64,000 bases of DNA. Source: Tupaia tana (taxonomy: Eukaryota > Chordata > Mammalia > Scandentia > Tupaiidae). The position numbers were made by a program, and so were the translations under genes. Below the pieces are notes generated by a model, which saw nothing but the letters and a program-made list of their open reading frames with translations, made no database searches and was not told the DNA's origin. The number at the start of each line of letters is the position of its first letter. Within the stretch, counting starts at the first letter, position 1. Below are positions 1-10,610 of this stretch, piece after piece. Location of the stretch: NCBI GenBank assembly GCA_026018925.1, contig JAKSZU010000018.1:8772320-8836319 (forward strand). The letters are read 5' to 3'.

Positions 1-170
1 TTTATAGTATTCAAATCACTATTGATCCATTCCGTACACAACTAATAAAAACCTTCCTTGTGTGACCTTCCACCTTGGGCACGCTTAAGCAAATTATCTC
101 TAATAAACAAGTATTATGAGGACCCAAGGAAAGTGTCAACCTATAAATTACAAATCTCTCTCTCATTCTT

Positions 171-440
171 TTTTTTTTTTTTTTTTGAGAGGTTTTCGCT
201 ATAGGGTGCGTGCGCTCGCCAGACAGACAGAGAGAGACATAGAGGCAGAAAGCGAGAAATCACCCCCCAGGGGGGATGGTCACACCACAATCCCTTCTCC
301 TCCATTCTCCTCTCGGGATCTTGGGCACTCACACACATGCGCCCAGCGTGAGTTTTAAGCCACCAGGTCCGGGACACAAACCGCGGTCAACTACGTGGGA
401 GTCCAGCGACATAGCCATTACGCTAACTGCTGGTTCCCAG
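171..440 (-). mobile_element. Young tRNA-derived SINE (main family), full length
   Basis: The copy lies on the minus strand: it starts with a poly(T) run, then GAGAGGTTTTCGCTATAG (reverse of the conserved 3' end), and finishes with the reverse of the tRNA-like head at CTAACTGCTGGTTCCC. A 17-bp direct repeat, ATCTCTCTCTCATTCTT, flanks it at 154-170 and 441-457, so both ends are real. Many CpGs survive in the body, which suggests a fairly recent insertion. Short open frames inside it are repeat-derived and not genes. Confidence 0.9.
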
Positions 441-457
441 ATCTCTCTCTCATTCTT

Positions 458-1344
458 AAAATGCAGCTGGAAGTTAGGCACCAGCACCTATTTTTATTTA
501 TCCAGTGACCAAGCCTTCAGATCCTCCAAAGTCTCTTCAATCACTTTGAAGAGATTCCTCCTTGTTGAAGTGGGCACAATAGTGTAATAGGACCTTGTCT
601 CTCAAAAAGCAGCTCAGTGAAAACCAAGAGGCAACCACCAACTTCTAAGCAGTAGAGGTGGAAAACAATAAAACTAGTCAAAGAGTCCAGAAACATGGAC
701 TCTTATTTTGGATCTGGATTTCATCACTTCTGAGACCTTGGGCAAGTCACTTCACATCTATGTTGTAATTCTAATCAAATCAAAATACAGGATACTTAGT
801 TCATTTAGTTAAATTCAATGATACTTTCTGAAATTCTTGAGAACAGCTTACACATCTCTATTACAGAAGTTGAGGAGTCAACAGATGCAAGGTTGGAATT
901 TCCCACTCTTTCCCCACTCAAACAGTTACTGGACTAAGTCTAGAGTCACTAAGCCTGGCCATATTCTAATGCTAAAGAAGTATCAGGCAATGGATCTACA
1001 GTGGCTCAAATACAATGGAAAGGCAGCTCTGCTCCACAGAGACACTCAAGGAAACATACAGAGGCTCTGTCATACCTAGATCCTAAGCACCCTGAGTGGT
1101 GTCTTCCTTCTAGCCAGGCTGAAGGGAAAGAAAGAAAAAGCAGAGGACTGCACGTTCGGAGACTTCCCATTGGCTCAGACAGAGGTTGGCGGGCATCACT
1201 TCACGCACAACGCATCAGTTGGATTCTGTCACTGTGATTCTCACCACTGGGTTACCTCTTAGTGCTATGATAAATGCATATCTCCCTAGAAGATCCTGGA
1301 CTACAAACAGGAAATACTCAACCACTCTGTGTAACATCATAAAA
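458..1344. other. Unassigned DNA with a small MIR core
   Basis: No gene is seen. Around 716-775 the phrase CTTGGGCAAGTCACTTCACAT matches the MIR core on the plus strand in miniature. The rest shows no repeat I recognise. An open frame at 837-1079 has no recognisable domain and no coding signature. Confidence 0.4.
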
Positions 1345-1525
1345 TTATTATTTTTTTTATGAGAAAGGAGAAGAGGGAGACAGAGAGGGAAAGAAAGAGA
1401 GAAACAAGCATTTTTAGGGTCTCACCACGTTGCAGTTTTCTTGATCCAGTTAGCAAGGACCACGAGTATACACCCCTGCTCTTAGCCTGTGTAGGTGGGG
1501 CTGGGAGGAGAACCCAGGCCACCTA
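1345..1525 (-). mobile_element. Probable old SINE of the divergent (type C) family
   Basis: A purine-rich GAGACAGAGAGGGAAAG segment, a central part that reads in reverse as a GTGGTCCTTGCT-like core, and AGAACCCAGGCCACCT at the far end resemble the reverse-oriented copies at 17937 and 44256. The match is degenerate and no target duplication is clear. It could instead be unrelated purine-rich DNA. Confidence 0.4.
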
Positions 1526-1821
1526 TCCAGTCTTATTATTATTTAAACAATAATAATAAATAAACTTTAAATAAATAACAATCAATAAACTTTAAAATAA
1601 TAATAATGATGATATAGACCAAACCATGGTGACATGAGTGGGAAGGCTTTGAACTAGTCATTCTTGGAAGATTAGATAGAATATTTAATACCTAAAACAG
1701 GAGTCAGTAAACTCATGCTCCACATTCTCCCCACTGTTTATTTTGATAAATAACAGTTTATTGGAAAACAGTCACACTCTATTGTCCATGGTTGTGATTT
1801 TGTTTTACTATACTGGGACTA

Positions 1822-2335
1822 TGTTCTGAATACTTGTGTCAGTCAAAATTCTGGTTTATTTATTTTTTTTTTGAGAGGTTTTTGCTATAGGGCACGTGTG
1901 CTCACCAGACAGACAGAGAGACAGAGAGATAGAAAGCAAGAAATCACCCCCCGGGGGGATGGCCATACCACAGTCCTTTCTCCTCTCGGGATCTTGGGCA
2001 CACACGCACACGCACCCGGTGTGAGTTTTAAGCCACCGGGTCCGGGACGCGAACCACGGTAGACTACATGGGAGTCCAGCGACATAGTAAATGCATGGGG
2101 TTAGTGACCTTACAGGAGGCTCCAGAGAGCTGCCTCATCCCCTCCCTCTCTGTAAGCACACAGTGAGAAGGCACCAGCTATGAACCAGGAGATGGGTCTT
2201 CACCAGACAATAGAATCTAACAGCAACTTGACTTGGAACTTCCTAGCCTCCAGAATGGTGAGAAATAAATGTCTATTGCTCATTAGCTACCCAATTTATG
2301 ATATTTTGTTATAGTACCCCAAACAGATCAAGGCA
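1822..2335 (+). mobile_element. MLT1-type (MaLR) solo LTR, itself split by a SINE
   Basis: It starts TGTTCTGAATACTTGTGTC, like an MLT1 5' end. After a SINE interruption it continues with GCACACAGTGAGAAGGCACC, then CTAGCCTCCAGAATGGTGAG and AAATAAATGTCTATTG, and ends ATATTTTGTTATAG...AAGGCA, the typical MLT1 3' end. It interrupts a hAT relic and contains a younger SINE. No internal retroviral sequence is present, so it is a solo or fragmentary LTR. Confidence 0.65.
1862..2087 (-). mobile_element. SINE (main family), head-truncated, inside the LTR
   Basis: Poly(T) is followed by GAGAGGTTTTTGCTATAGGGC, the polypurine region and the CACCCCCCGGGGGGATGG palindrome. The copy stops at GCGACATAG, so roughly the first 27 bases of the tRNA-like head are missing. 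A short deletion also removes the CCTCCATTCTC stretch. Flanking duplications are not obvious. Confidence 0.8.
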
Positions 2336-2427
2336 AATGGTGAAGTTGAGTATTTTTGACACCAGTCTATGGCCCTCGATGCCAGAATATTTATGATTCC
2401 TTTACAAAATTAATTTGCCAGCCCTTC

Positions 2428-3689
2428 TTCTGAAATAACGATAAAAACTGTGTCTACTCATGATGACTCAAATGAAAGTGCCAGGGATAGGCCACATCCT
2501 CAACATACTTTGAAAAACCCTGGTCCCGATGAAGCGGGCTTCAGCGGATTCTGTCCTCTTCTCCCATTCTGTTGCTCACTTTCAAATATAATAAGAGAGC
2601 TGGTGAATTGATTAGAGACAAAAGAATTATTGGAAGCTGGAAGGAGAGGGATTTAAAGGAGCTGTAATGACACCATAAAAGCTTTGTGGGGTTGCTTTTA
2701 TGAGCCTGAATCCGCTCAGAGGAGCCTGACCCTAAGAGGTTAGCGGAAGTGTGTAAAAGGCTTGGCTTTGGGATAAATGCATATCAAAATCTGTCCACCA
2801 AGGGAGAGCAGAGAAAAGGGAAATAAATGACAAGTACAGTAGTTTAACAGGGAAAATTTCCTCTGAAAGGAAGCAAGCAATGAGGCCAGGCGAGGAATAA
2901 ATGGTGTAGAAATGACAGTCTCTCTTCACTCGGGCCACAACCGCACTCGCAGCTGATAAGATCCAGCATGTGTCAGTTGCCACATCTCTCTTTTCACACT
3001 TCAATGTGAACTTTACAGCAAAAGGGGGACAGGAGGCAGCGAAGGGGAAAACACTGGCTCAGAAGGACTTGTGCACAGAGTGTGAAGCCATTTCAATTTT
3101 ATATTCGAAAGGACTTTGTAGGTGATCCCATGAATGCAATTATGCCCACCTAATAAAAGCAACATATGCTAAGACAATTAAAAGATTTTATTATACATCT
3201 ATTCGTTGTATTCCATTTTAGGCAGGAGGAGTGGAAACGGATGAGAGGGAAAGGATGAATTTAGCAGGAAGGGGAGCCAAAGTCGACCTGGATTATGCCA
3301 ATGGGGAAATGAGTGGATGATAATATATTTTTAACATCAAGATGAATTACTAGGCTACTCTTTACCAGGGGTCTTTTCACCTTGCAAAATGCCAAAGCTC
3401 TGGTTTCATGCCTCTTTATTATGAGGGAAATATAGTTGAAGAAGACATCACTGCCTTCCTAAAATCCTTGGTGTTTTGGTATTTAATCATGCAATTAAGA
3501 CCTCTGAACAATGCCAAAACGGAAAAGGTGTGCCACTTGATCAGAGTTTTAAGGTTGACAAATGAAAATCAAGCTAACATTCTCCTACCCATTCACTCTG
3601 TATGGATTGGGGACCATGTGGGAGACCTAAGTTTACACCAGATCCTTGAGATGCTAAAGGCAGGGGGGGTGGGGGGGTGGGGACTGCCT
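2428..3689. other. Low-repeat DNA, no gene seen
   Basis: No interspersed repeat is recognisable. The open frame at 3408-3746 (112 codons) lacks any domain I know. The segment 2540-3000 looks unlike decayed repeat and could be conserved noncoding sequence, but that needs alignment. A G-run at 3663-3682 is reported separately. Confidence 0.35.
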
Positions 3690-4045
3690 ATGCCCTCGAT
3701 AGTTCACTGTGACAGACTGCTGGCTTTCCAACAACAATCCATGTAGATTACATTGGCCAGCCTACTTTGCAGTCAGAGACGGCCATGTGGCTAGTTATCA
3801 CCAGGAGAGTGTGCTTATAGTGGTTAGGGATTATCGTTCAGCCGGATGTGGATATCAACAGGGAATGTGGAGCCAGTGGTGGTCCCTGATCCTTTGGTGG
3901 AATCCAGCTGCCACTGGCCAGAAATACCCACTTCCGCCATCTTGTGTGTAAGAAATATAGCCTTTAGAGTTTGAACTACGACGCATTTGGGGAGTTGTTT
4001 TTGTTGTTGTTGTTGTCACTGCAGTTTACCTACCCTAACTCATAT
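3690..4045 (+). mobile_element. Possible ancient LTR-like repeat 3' end
   Basis: The segment includes GGCCATGTGGCTAGTTATCACC and ends with TTTGGGGAGTTGTTTTTG followed by CACTGCAGTTTACCTACCCTAACTC. That recalls a common mammalian LTR-type 3' end (a GTTTGTTAC/GCAGCATAGCCTA/ACTAATAC pattern). A TTG microsatellite at about 3999-4015 interrupts the match. Family assignment is uncertain. Confidence 0.35.
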
Positions 4046-5028
4046 CTTCACAACATAGGTGTGCAAACAACCCATTAAAGCTCATTGCAAGACTGAAATA
4101 GGTACTTTGATGCACACTTTGGGTGATGGGAACAGAGGGAAGATCTTATAATTCTACCTGGAGACCTAGGAAAGTTTCATAAAGAAAGTAACACTGAGTT
4201 GAAACAAAGACATGAAGCATAAGGAATCTGACAGTTGGAGTGGAGGGAGGAACAGAATACTCAGGTAGCAGTTACAGCATGACCAAAAACTCAGAGGTGT
4301 GAAAGGATGTGGCCTATTAGTAGAATCGTGAGTGATTATAGGAGTGGGAAGCAGGATGTGTGGGAGGAATGGGTGAAACAAAAAGGACACTTGAATACCC
4401 AACAGCGCAGGAGCTCATGTGGGAATGAAGGACTCACACCAGCAGCTTTGTGAAAGCATCTTTCTGGTTAAGTATTGATGCCGGGACACAGGGCGGCACA
4501 CATGTCTGCCTCTGATGCTAACCGTCCTTGATCAGAATCAGAGCACAACCCCACCAGCTGGGGCCACAGCTGGGTTAGATACTGCCTGTGGAAGGTCATG
4601 AGCCCCGTGAACTGGGATTTCCATTCCCTGAGATGCTTTCGCCCAGGAATAGAGATAAAATCAAGGGTAACTGAGCAATCTCTCCGGTCATATCCACAGA
4701 GCTAATAATAGACACGGGTTGTCCTGTGATTCATGCCGAAGGGCATTGGACTGACCAAAACCACCACTCTGTGACTGACCCGATGGTCATATGGAAACAC
4801 AAATCAAGCCCATTCAAAATAAATTTAAGAAATCCACACACAGAATTCTTAGACACCACACAATAAGTGAAAATGTCTTCTCTTGAGGCCTCAGAGGAAC
4901 TAGGTTTTGTTATTTTTGAAGAAGTTAGATTTCAAATCGATTTGTAGTGTCTAATCACTGAGAAGCACTGTAGTTATTTTCAAATGTCTTCCCTTTATTC
5001 AAGTAACTAGAGTCAGGCATATTAAAAA
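4046..5028. other. Unassigned noncoding DNA
   Basis: I recognise no gene or repeat in this stretch. The only open frames are short minus-strand ones without domain signals. Confidence 0.3.
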
Positions 5029-5035
5029 TAGAGCC

Positions 5036-5272
5036 TTTGGGCCGGCCGGTGGCACGGAAGTCAAGGTGCTGGATCCCACACGGCCAAATGAGAAGTTGGA
5101 GTCCTGGACCTGGCAGTTTTTGAAGTGTGTGCATGTGTGCCCAAAATCCTGAGAGGAGAATGGAAGAGAAGGGATTGTGGTGTGACCATCCCTGCTGTGG
5201 GTGCTTTCTCACTTTCACATTCCTTCTCTCTCCATGAGCGCACATGCCCAATAATAAACTAAAAAGAAAAAC
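5036..5272 (+). mobile_element. Older SINE (main family, subtype B head)
   Basis: It begins GGGCCGGCCGGTGGCACGG and carries GTGCTGGATCCCACACGGCC, then GAGAGGAGAATGGAAGAGAAGG and a TTCTCTCTCC tract before ACATGCCCAATAATAAAC. TAGAGCC repeats at 5029-5035 and 5273-5279. The head differs from the young copies (GTTAAGG-type rather than GTTAGCGTAATGG) and CpGs are mostly gone, indicating an older subfamily. Confidence 0.8.
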
Positions 5273-5279
5273 TAGAGCC

Positions 5280-6228
5280 AGTAAGCCGTATTTTACCAAT
5301 CTTTATGGGACTGCAGTTGGACTCTGTGGGTTGCTCCAAATTCCAAACACTAGAAAAGTGAGTCCAGCCAATGGATAGGTATTGATGGAGACTGGTGGGT
5401 TGTTGAGTAAGGAGTTAGTTTAATAGAAAGAGGTATGCTGAGGGAGAAAATACATATTCATACATGTTAACGTGTGACATATCCAGGTAAGAATATCAGT
5501 TCTTTGGGGTTACTGCTTATTGAATGGGATAAATTGTGCAAAATTTAGAAGTATTTATGTAAAATTGTATCTAGTAAAGATTTCATTAAAGAAAGATACT
5601 TTACTCATTCTCTTTTATTTTTCTTAATTAGTTTTGATTTTTCTGTTACAGTTATCAAATATATTACTTAGTAGCTTCCAAAGCTGCCCATGAGTCATTT
5701 TCATTCCTTTTCTACAAGAACTCACCCATGCTTCAGGCTACCTCAGGCTTTGGCTGGTAGTAGAAACTCACTGGGCATCACAACACTCTTACTCTTGAAG
5801 GACTTGTCATGACTGTGTAGCCAAAGCATTAATTATTGCATTTGGAGGAAAAGACCATTTTTCAGTAACTTCCTGACAGTTAAGACAACAGAGTAAAAAG
5901 TGGGTAGCATCGACCACCAAGAGGCATTTGACATGGAGGCTGGGCTGGGGGATGTTTGCTTTATTCTAGAGCTGTAGCACCTTTGTTGGCATTGCCATTA
6001 ACCTGCCCTCAGAACCTTTCCCTCTGAAAAGTCATGGAAACAGACCTCACATGACCAAGTTCAAATATATATTCTGACTATTTGTGAAGGCTCCTCACAA
6101 TTGCATATGTGGAATGGTAGATGCCTGCTGTTGCTTAGGGTGGTGGTAGATTTGTGAGACCATGTTTAATAGACATAAGCAGACTTGTGAATAAGGCGAA
6201 CAGGCTGAGTGAAAAATATGAACAATTT
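5280..6228. other. Unassigned noncoding DNA
   Basis: AT-rich, without a recognisable gene or repeat. The 5560-5680 part is T-rich. Confidence 0.3.
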
Positions 6229-6240
6229 AATACATATTTC

Positions 6241-6501
6241 TTTCTTTCAGACAGAGATTTTTGCTATAGGGTATGTGCACTCACCGGAGACAGAGAAAGA
6301 TAAAGAAAGAGAAAGTAAGAAACCACTTCTTACAGGGGTTGGCCATGCCATAGTCCCTTGTCCTCCATTGACCTTTAGGGATTTGGGGCATGTATATACA
6401 CACATCTGGTGTGAGTTTCAAGCCACTGAGTTCGGGACTCAAACCACAGTTTGACCATGTGGGAATCTAGCACCTTAACCACTATGCTACCTGCTGGCCC
6501 C
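6241..6501 (-). mobile_element. SINE (main family) with 12-bp target duplication
   Basis: The minus-strand copy has GATTTTTGCTATAGGG near its left edge and CTACCTGCTGGCCCC at its right edge. AATACATATTTC lies at 6229-6240 and again at 6502-6513. The left A-tail equivalent is decayed to TTTCTTTCAGAC. It is moderately diverged. Confidence 0.85.
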
Positions 6502-6749
6502 AATACATATTTCAACAGCAACAACAACAAAAACAGTAGAACTATTATTAAATGTGCACCAATATAATGTAATGCTCAATGTTGAAGAGGTGTATATCCT
6601 TGATTTGATTGGCATACATTATATGCATGCTTTAATTAATCACACTATACTCCACAAAGGTATCCATCGAATATACATAAATGAGAAACCAAAAAAATGC
6701 AGTATTTTAACAATTTACAAGTTCCCATGAAATTTTACTGATGAGACCT

Positions 6750-7002
6750 TTTTTTCCAATTGCCAGAGGGTATGCACACTCTCTAGGGAAAGACAGAGAG
6801 CAGAGAGAGACAGATGGAGAAAGCAACCCTCAGTGGGTTAGCACTGCAATCCCTTATCCTCCATTTCTCCATCCTGTCAAGATTTGGGACACACACGCAC
6901 ATGCTCCCAGCATGGTTTTTCAAGCCCCCAAGGCTGGAATTGGAATTGTGATCAGCCATGTGGAACCAGACTTCCTTAACCGTTGGGCTAGGGACCAGCC
7001 CA
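6750..7002 (-). mobile_element. Older SINE (main family), diverged
   Basis: The order of blocks is that of the SINE in reverse: CAATTGCCAGAGGGTATGC, GACAGAGAGCAGAGAGAG, CCCTTATCCTCCATTTCTCC, GATTTGGGACACACACGCAC, then CAGCCATGTGGAACCAG and GGGACCAGCCC. Its divergence and the TTGCCAGAGGG end resemble the copy at 58218. Confidence 0.75.
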
Positions 7003-7089
7003 GTGAAGCATCGTGAGAGGGTTTTCAAAATCTCATGGCAATGCAAACCATTTAACACTTTGAAAAGTGAGAATAGTACCCACATCTAT

Positions 7090-7335
7090 AATATGTCATT
7101 TATCATCTTCTCCCCCATGCAACTTTCTTTTAAAATAGTTGTAGTCAGACAATTATATTCCATTTTGACTCCCCCCTTTTATTATCAAACCTTTTATGGT
7201 GAGTAGTTTTTTCCAATTGCCATTTTAATTTAGTGACTGCCTAATATTCCATCAAATAGATCTATCAAGATTTATAGAACCATATTACTGCTCTCCAATC
7301 TTCAAGTTGATTCTAAGATTTCACTGGGTGGGGTT
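7090..7335 (-). mobile_element. Possible L1 3' fragment, antisense
   Basis: CTAATATTCCATCAAATAGA followed by TTATAGAACCATATTACTGC and CTCCAATCTTCAAGTTGATT recalls the reverse of the conserved L1 segment encoding the ORF2 C-terminal end. The left part would be L1 3' UTR. The match is degenerate. Confidence 0.4.
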
Positions 7336-8079
7336 TTATGTGTATGTAATTTTTAAAGAGGAGAGTTTTATTTTGTAGGAAATACTGATATTTCAATAAT
7401 TGGACTGTTGAGGCCCCTGAGCTGTAGCCTCTTCCTGAGTCAGTGAAGACAAGCCAAGGGAGTCTGCTTACAAGTCCTTCAGGGGACGCCATTTCAACCG
7501 TTTGCTTAGAATTGCCCTGGGCTTCTGATCCCTAGCTCTGCCTATTTACTCATTTGGATCATGCATGAGGCTGGATAAAAGAGACCCATGTGGGCCATCC
7601 TAATAATCAAATATCTGTACGGATGGGCTACTCAGCTGCCCCCAACATACCAAGCATTTTTATGCTTCTAAGGTGGCTCGTGGATGGTTGCCTGCATTTG
7701 GAATGTACCACTCGCGGGCCCCTTGGGAGTCCCAGCAGAGAGGCACATGATGCAGACCCGTAGGGCTCGTCCTGCAGTAGATGCATAGGGACACAGGCCT
7801 GGAGACATGGACACACATGTGTTTCAAATGTGATTAAGAATGTCTTTTCATGTGCTGGGAAAGATTTTTCTGGGGAGAATGCTGGATGTCTTTCCAGAGC
7901 AATGAGCTGAATTCACTAAGGCATTCAAGTTACAATTTTCAATTTCCATGGCCTTTTTACACACATGAGTACATACAAATCACACCCACAGGGGGGAAAA
8001 AATCATCTCTCACAGTCTGTGATTGGCAATGAGATCGCCCAATTCTGGGGTGGGAGTGGGGACAGCAAAATCATACCTC
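7336..8079. other. Unassigned noncoding DNA
   Basis: Nothing recognisable. The open frame at 7628-7816 on the minus strand has no domain signal. Confidence 0.3.
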
Positions 8080-8275
8080 TAGGGGACAGCAGGTGATGTG
8101 GTGGTTAAGGTGCTAGATTCCCACACGGCTGACTGCGGTTCAAGCCCCAGACCCTGCAGCTTAAAAATCATGCTGGGCATGTGAGTGCCTGCCCAAAATC
8201 CCAAGAGGAGAATGGAGGAGAAGGGATTGTGGCATGACCATCCTGACCATCCCCCCGGGGGGTGATTTCTCACTT

Positions 8276-8337
<62 letters not shown>

Positions 8338-8380
8338 GTGAGTGTACACACCCTATGGCAAAAACCTAAAAGCAAAACAG
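8080..8380 (+). mobile_element. SINE (main family) with expanded CT tract
   Basis: The head GGGGACAGCAGGTGATGTGG with GTTCAAGCCCCAG as a B-box relic is followed by GAGAATGGAGGAGAAGGG, CCCCCCGGGGGGTGATTTC and a pure (CT)n run at about 8279-8335, then CCTATGGCAAAAACCTAAAAGC. The normal TCTCTGTCTC body segment has become a perfect dinucleotide microsatellite. Confidence 0.85.
8279..8335. repeat. (CT)n microsatellite, about 28 units
   Basis: An uninterrupted CT dinucleotide run within the SINE body. Confidence 0.95.
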
Positions 8381-8634
8381 GAGGACACACACCTATAAGG
8401 AAGTTCTGGAATAGACATCCTGGATAATCGATGCAGCCCCTTGATGAGGGGCAGACATTCATGGAGGGCCTATTCTGAGCCAGACACTGAGCCAGGGGCT
8501 CTTGGTACAAGAATGGGTGGTCACTTTCCTTGGAGAGTTTGCAGTGCAGACAACAAATCCAAAGCTTGACAGTACCTCAGATCCAGGTTAAAGAGGACTA
8601 TGTGCTCTAAAATGCTGTACCTTTGACCGGCGCT

Positions 8635-8770
8635 GAAGTCCAGGCTTTCTGCACCAGAGCAGCTGCATTTATTACACGTCTCCTACGTGCCAAGTGGCAT
8701 GCAGACCTCTGGGATACACGTAGTTCCTGCTCCCTAAAGGCTTATGTCAAGTGGAGAAGTAGCAAAATAA
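8635..8770 (-). mobile_element. L2-like 3' end, antisense
   Basis: GCATTTATTACACGTCTCC, then CTACGTGCCAAGTGGCATGC and CTGGGATACACGTAGTTCC follow the order of the reversed L2 3' end (TTTATTGAGCACCTACTATG, GGGGATACA, TCCCTGCCCTC). Confidence 0.5.
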
Positions 8771-9695
8771 GGACACCATCAGGGCAGTGAGAGAAGTTCG
8801 CGGAGTGTACAAGCAGACACCAGGAGCCCATGCGAAGGCAGAGCCTGGCCTCCACCTGCTATGTGGTGACAGAGCGGAGTCACATGCTAATGCAGGGGAG
8901 GGTCTGGGCTTGCCCTCCCTCCGCAGGCTCCTGCGGGAGCTCCGTGTTCCTAAGAGCCTCCATGACCCGCCTGACTCATGGCAAGCTGCCAACTGCATTT
9001 GAAATCCAAGCCTATGTGTATATCAAAATGCAGGAAGCCATCTTAAAAGGACGCACTAATTAGCTTCCTGGGATTTCAGATTTTAAAAGCTTCTGTGATC
9101 GAATTTGTTTCGGTAATTTTTTTTTTTTTTTTTAAAGGATTCTGAAGATGGGTTCTGCTGTCAGGACATCAGAAAACAACAAAAATGAGGCAACCAACTT
9201 ACTGGTTTGCACAGGGGAGTGCTTTCAATATAAATATCTGCCGATTGGTTGGTAAAAGGCAATATGGCATTGTGAGGCCATGAGGCATCGTGAAGAACCA
9301 CCCTCCCTTGGGTGGCTTGATTTGACATTGAGTTACCCTTGTAGAGCATTTGTACTCCCACTCGAAATCAGCACCCACTATTAGAGTATCTGGGGGTGCC
9401 ATTTCATTTGGATAAAGAAGTAGGAAAAACACAAGCACAACCCAAAACAAAACAAATTTAAATTCTAGGCAGAAAAAAAATTAAGCAAAAGATCACTTAA
9501 TTTTTTTCTTAAAAACAACCAACCACTATTTTCATTAGAAAGAGATAGAGCTAATAACAGAAAGGATGCACTAATAATTATATTTGTGCAGTATAGGGGA
9601 ATAAATAATAACTAGAATGCTATACTATTAAGAAAGTATATAATCATATTATTAGATATGTCCCAGCATTGAAAGCCACTATCAAAATACTTCTT
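8771..9695. other. Unassigned noncoding DNA
   Basis: No gene seen. A poly(T) run sits near 9118-9134. Open frames at 8747-9063 overlap on both strands and have no recognisable domain. 9480-9690 is AT-rich. Confidence 0.3.
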
Positions 9696-9699
9696 TATA

Positions 9700-9910
9700 G
9701 CATTAATCCCTCCCTCTGATCAGCCCTTAAACCTTGTCTGCATATTTTCCCCGGTGCACACACCCAGTGTTTCAATTATCTGTCAGCATCCAGGTCTTCT
9801 GAGTTCTCCATGACCTCACAGGCAACTACTGACTGCATTTCATCCATCTCACCTTCTCTGTGCCTAGCATCGGGTCAGCAAACAATCACTGTTGAATTAA
9901 ATATATTTCA
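9700..9910 (+). mobile_element. Possible L2 3' end
   Basis: CTCTGTGCCTAGCATCGGG followed by CAAACAATCACTGTTGAATT recalls the L2 terminus (GTGCCTGGCAC, AAATGTTTGTTGAATGAAT). The upstream part is too diverged to be sure. Confidence 0.35.
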
Positions 9911-10334
9911 TTTCCTCTTAAAGTTCACTTCTGTAGGCTGACTAATCCTTCAGTCTATTCTTGGAAACCTTTTCAAACAACTCACATTTTTCTTAAATTG
10001 GGGGTTGCGTGTATGTGTGGGAAAAATATTTAGATAGGTAAATATATTTAAAATGTGTAGGCAAGGCACTAATAATCATCAGAGATCCAGAGACTTGGCC
10101 GAAGTCAATGATGAATCACGAGCTATCGCCCCCAAGCCTGGGAAGGCCTCATCTCTGCTTACATTTCTTGAAAAAGAAAGATGACCTTGCAAACTATGGC
10201 TTTATAAATTTAACTTCTAAATTTGGAAAGGTACTGAAAGAGGGGGAAAAAATCATAAAATGAGCTTGCAAAATCTTAAAGAGGGCATTTACATTAAAGA
10301 AGTAACTCTTACCTGTGAAAAGAGAGGGGATTTT

Positions 10335-10610
10335 GGGACCAGCAGTTAGCGTAATGGCTATGTCGCTGGACTCCCACGTAGTCGACCGTGGTTCGAGTCC
10401 CGGACCCGGCGGCTTAAACTCATGCCGGGCGCGTGTGCGTGCGTGCCCAAGATCCCCAGAGGAGAATGGAGGAGAAGGGATTGCGGCGTGGCCATCCCCC
10501 CTGGGGGGTGATTTCCTGCTTTCTATCTCTCTGTCTCTCTCTGTCTGTCTGGCGAGCGCACGCGCCCGATAGCAAAAACCTCTCCAAAAAAAGAAAAAAA
10601 AAAAAAAAAG
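10335..10610 (+). mobile_element. Young SINE, full length, best Pol III promoter
   Basis: The head GGGACCAGCAGTTAGCG holds an A box TAGCGTAATGG at 10347-10357 (fits TRGYNNARNGG) and a B box GGTTCGAGTCC at 10390-10400, a spacing normal for a tRNA-type promoter. The body has the C6-T-G6 palindrome at 10496-10508, a pyrimidine-rich TCTCTGTC block, CGAGCGCACGCGCCCGATAG and an A-rich tail. AGAGAGGGGATTTT flanks it at 10321-10334 and 10611-10624. CpGs are well preserved. I see no TTTT terminator between the B box and the tail. It is the reference copy in this window and could still be transcribable; a present transcript is inference. Confidence 0.92.
10347..10400 (+). promoter_or_regulatory. Internal Pol III promoter (A and B boxes) of the SINE
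   Basis: TAGCGTAATGG (10347-10357) and GGTTCGAGTCC (10390-10400) match the tRNA A and B box consensus with no mismatch. The tRNA acceptor stem no longer pairs well, so this is a SINE head and not a functional tRNA gene. The head resembles tRNA-Arg most to my eye (AATGG and TTGGACT-like anticodon-arm context), which is a weak inference. Confidence 0.75.

Larger units (their letters stand above)
1698..2427 (+). mobile_element. hAT DNA transposon relic, split by an LTR
   Basis: The left part (1698-1821) begins CAGGAGTCAGTAAAC and includes GTTTATTTTGATAAATAACAG. It resembles the abundant mammalian hAT relic that starts CAGGGGTCAGCAAAC. The right part resumes near 2340 with GTTGAGTATTTTTGACA and runs through AATATTTATGATTCC to TTTGCCAGCCCTT near 2427, matching the expected 3' terminal inverted repeat. 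The gap holds an MLT1-type LTR. The 8-bp target duplication expected of hAT elements is not clear. Confidence 0.6.

Noticed and set aside
116..358. Open frames through SINE copies giving similar peptides (for example MATPQSLLLHSPLGILGTH-like) at many sites
   Set aside because: They recur wherever the SINE occurs and follow repeat boundaries, so they are repeat translation and not a gene family.
8279..8510. Arg/Glu-repeat protein on the minus strand
   Set aside because: It is the translation of a (CT)n microsatellite inside a SINE.
10335..10407. A tRNA gene
   Set aside because: A and B boxes are intact but the acceptor stem does not pair and the sequence continues into a SINE body with poly(A).
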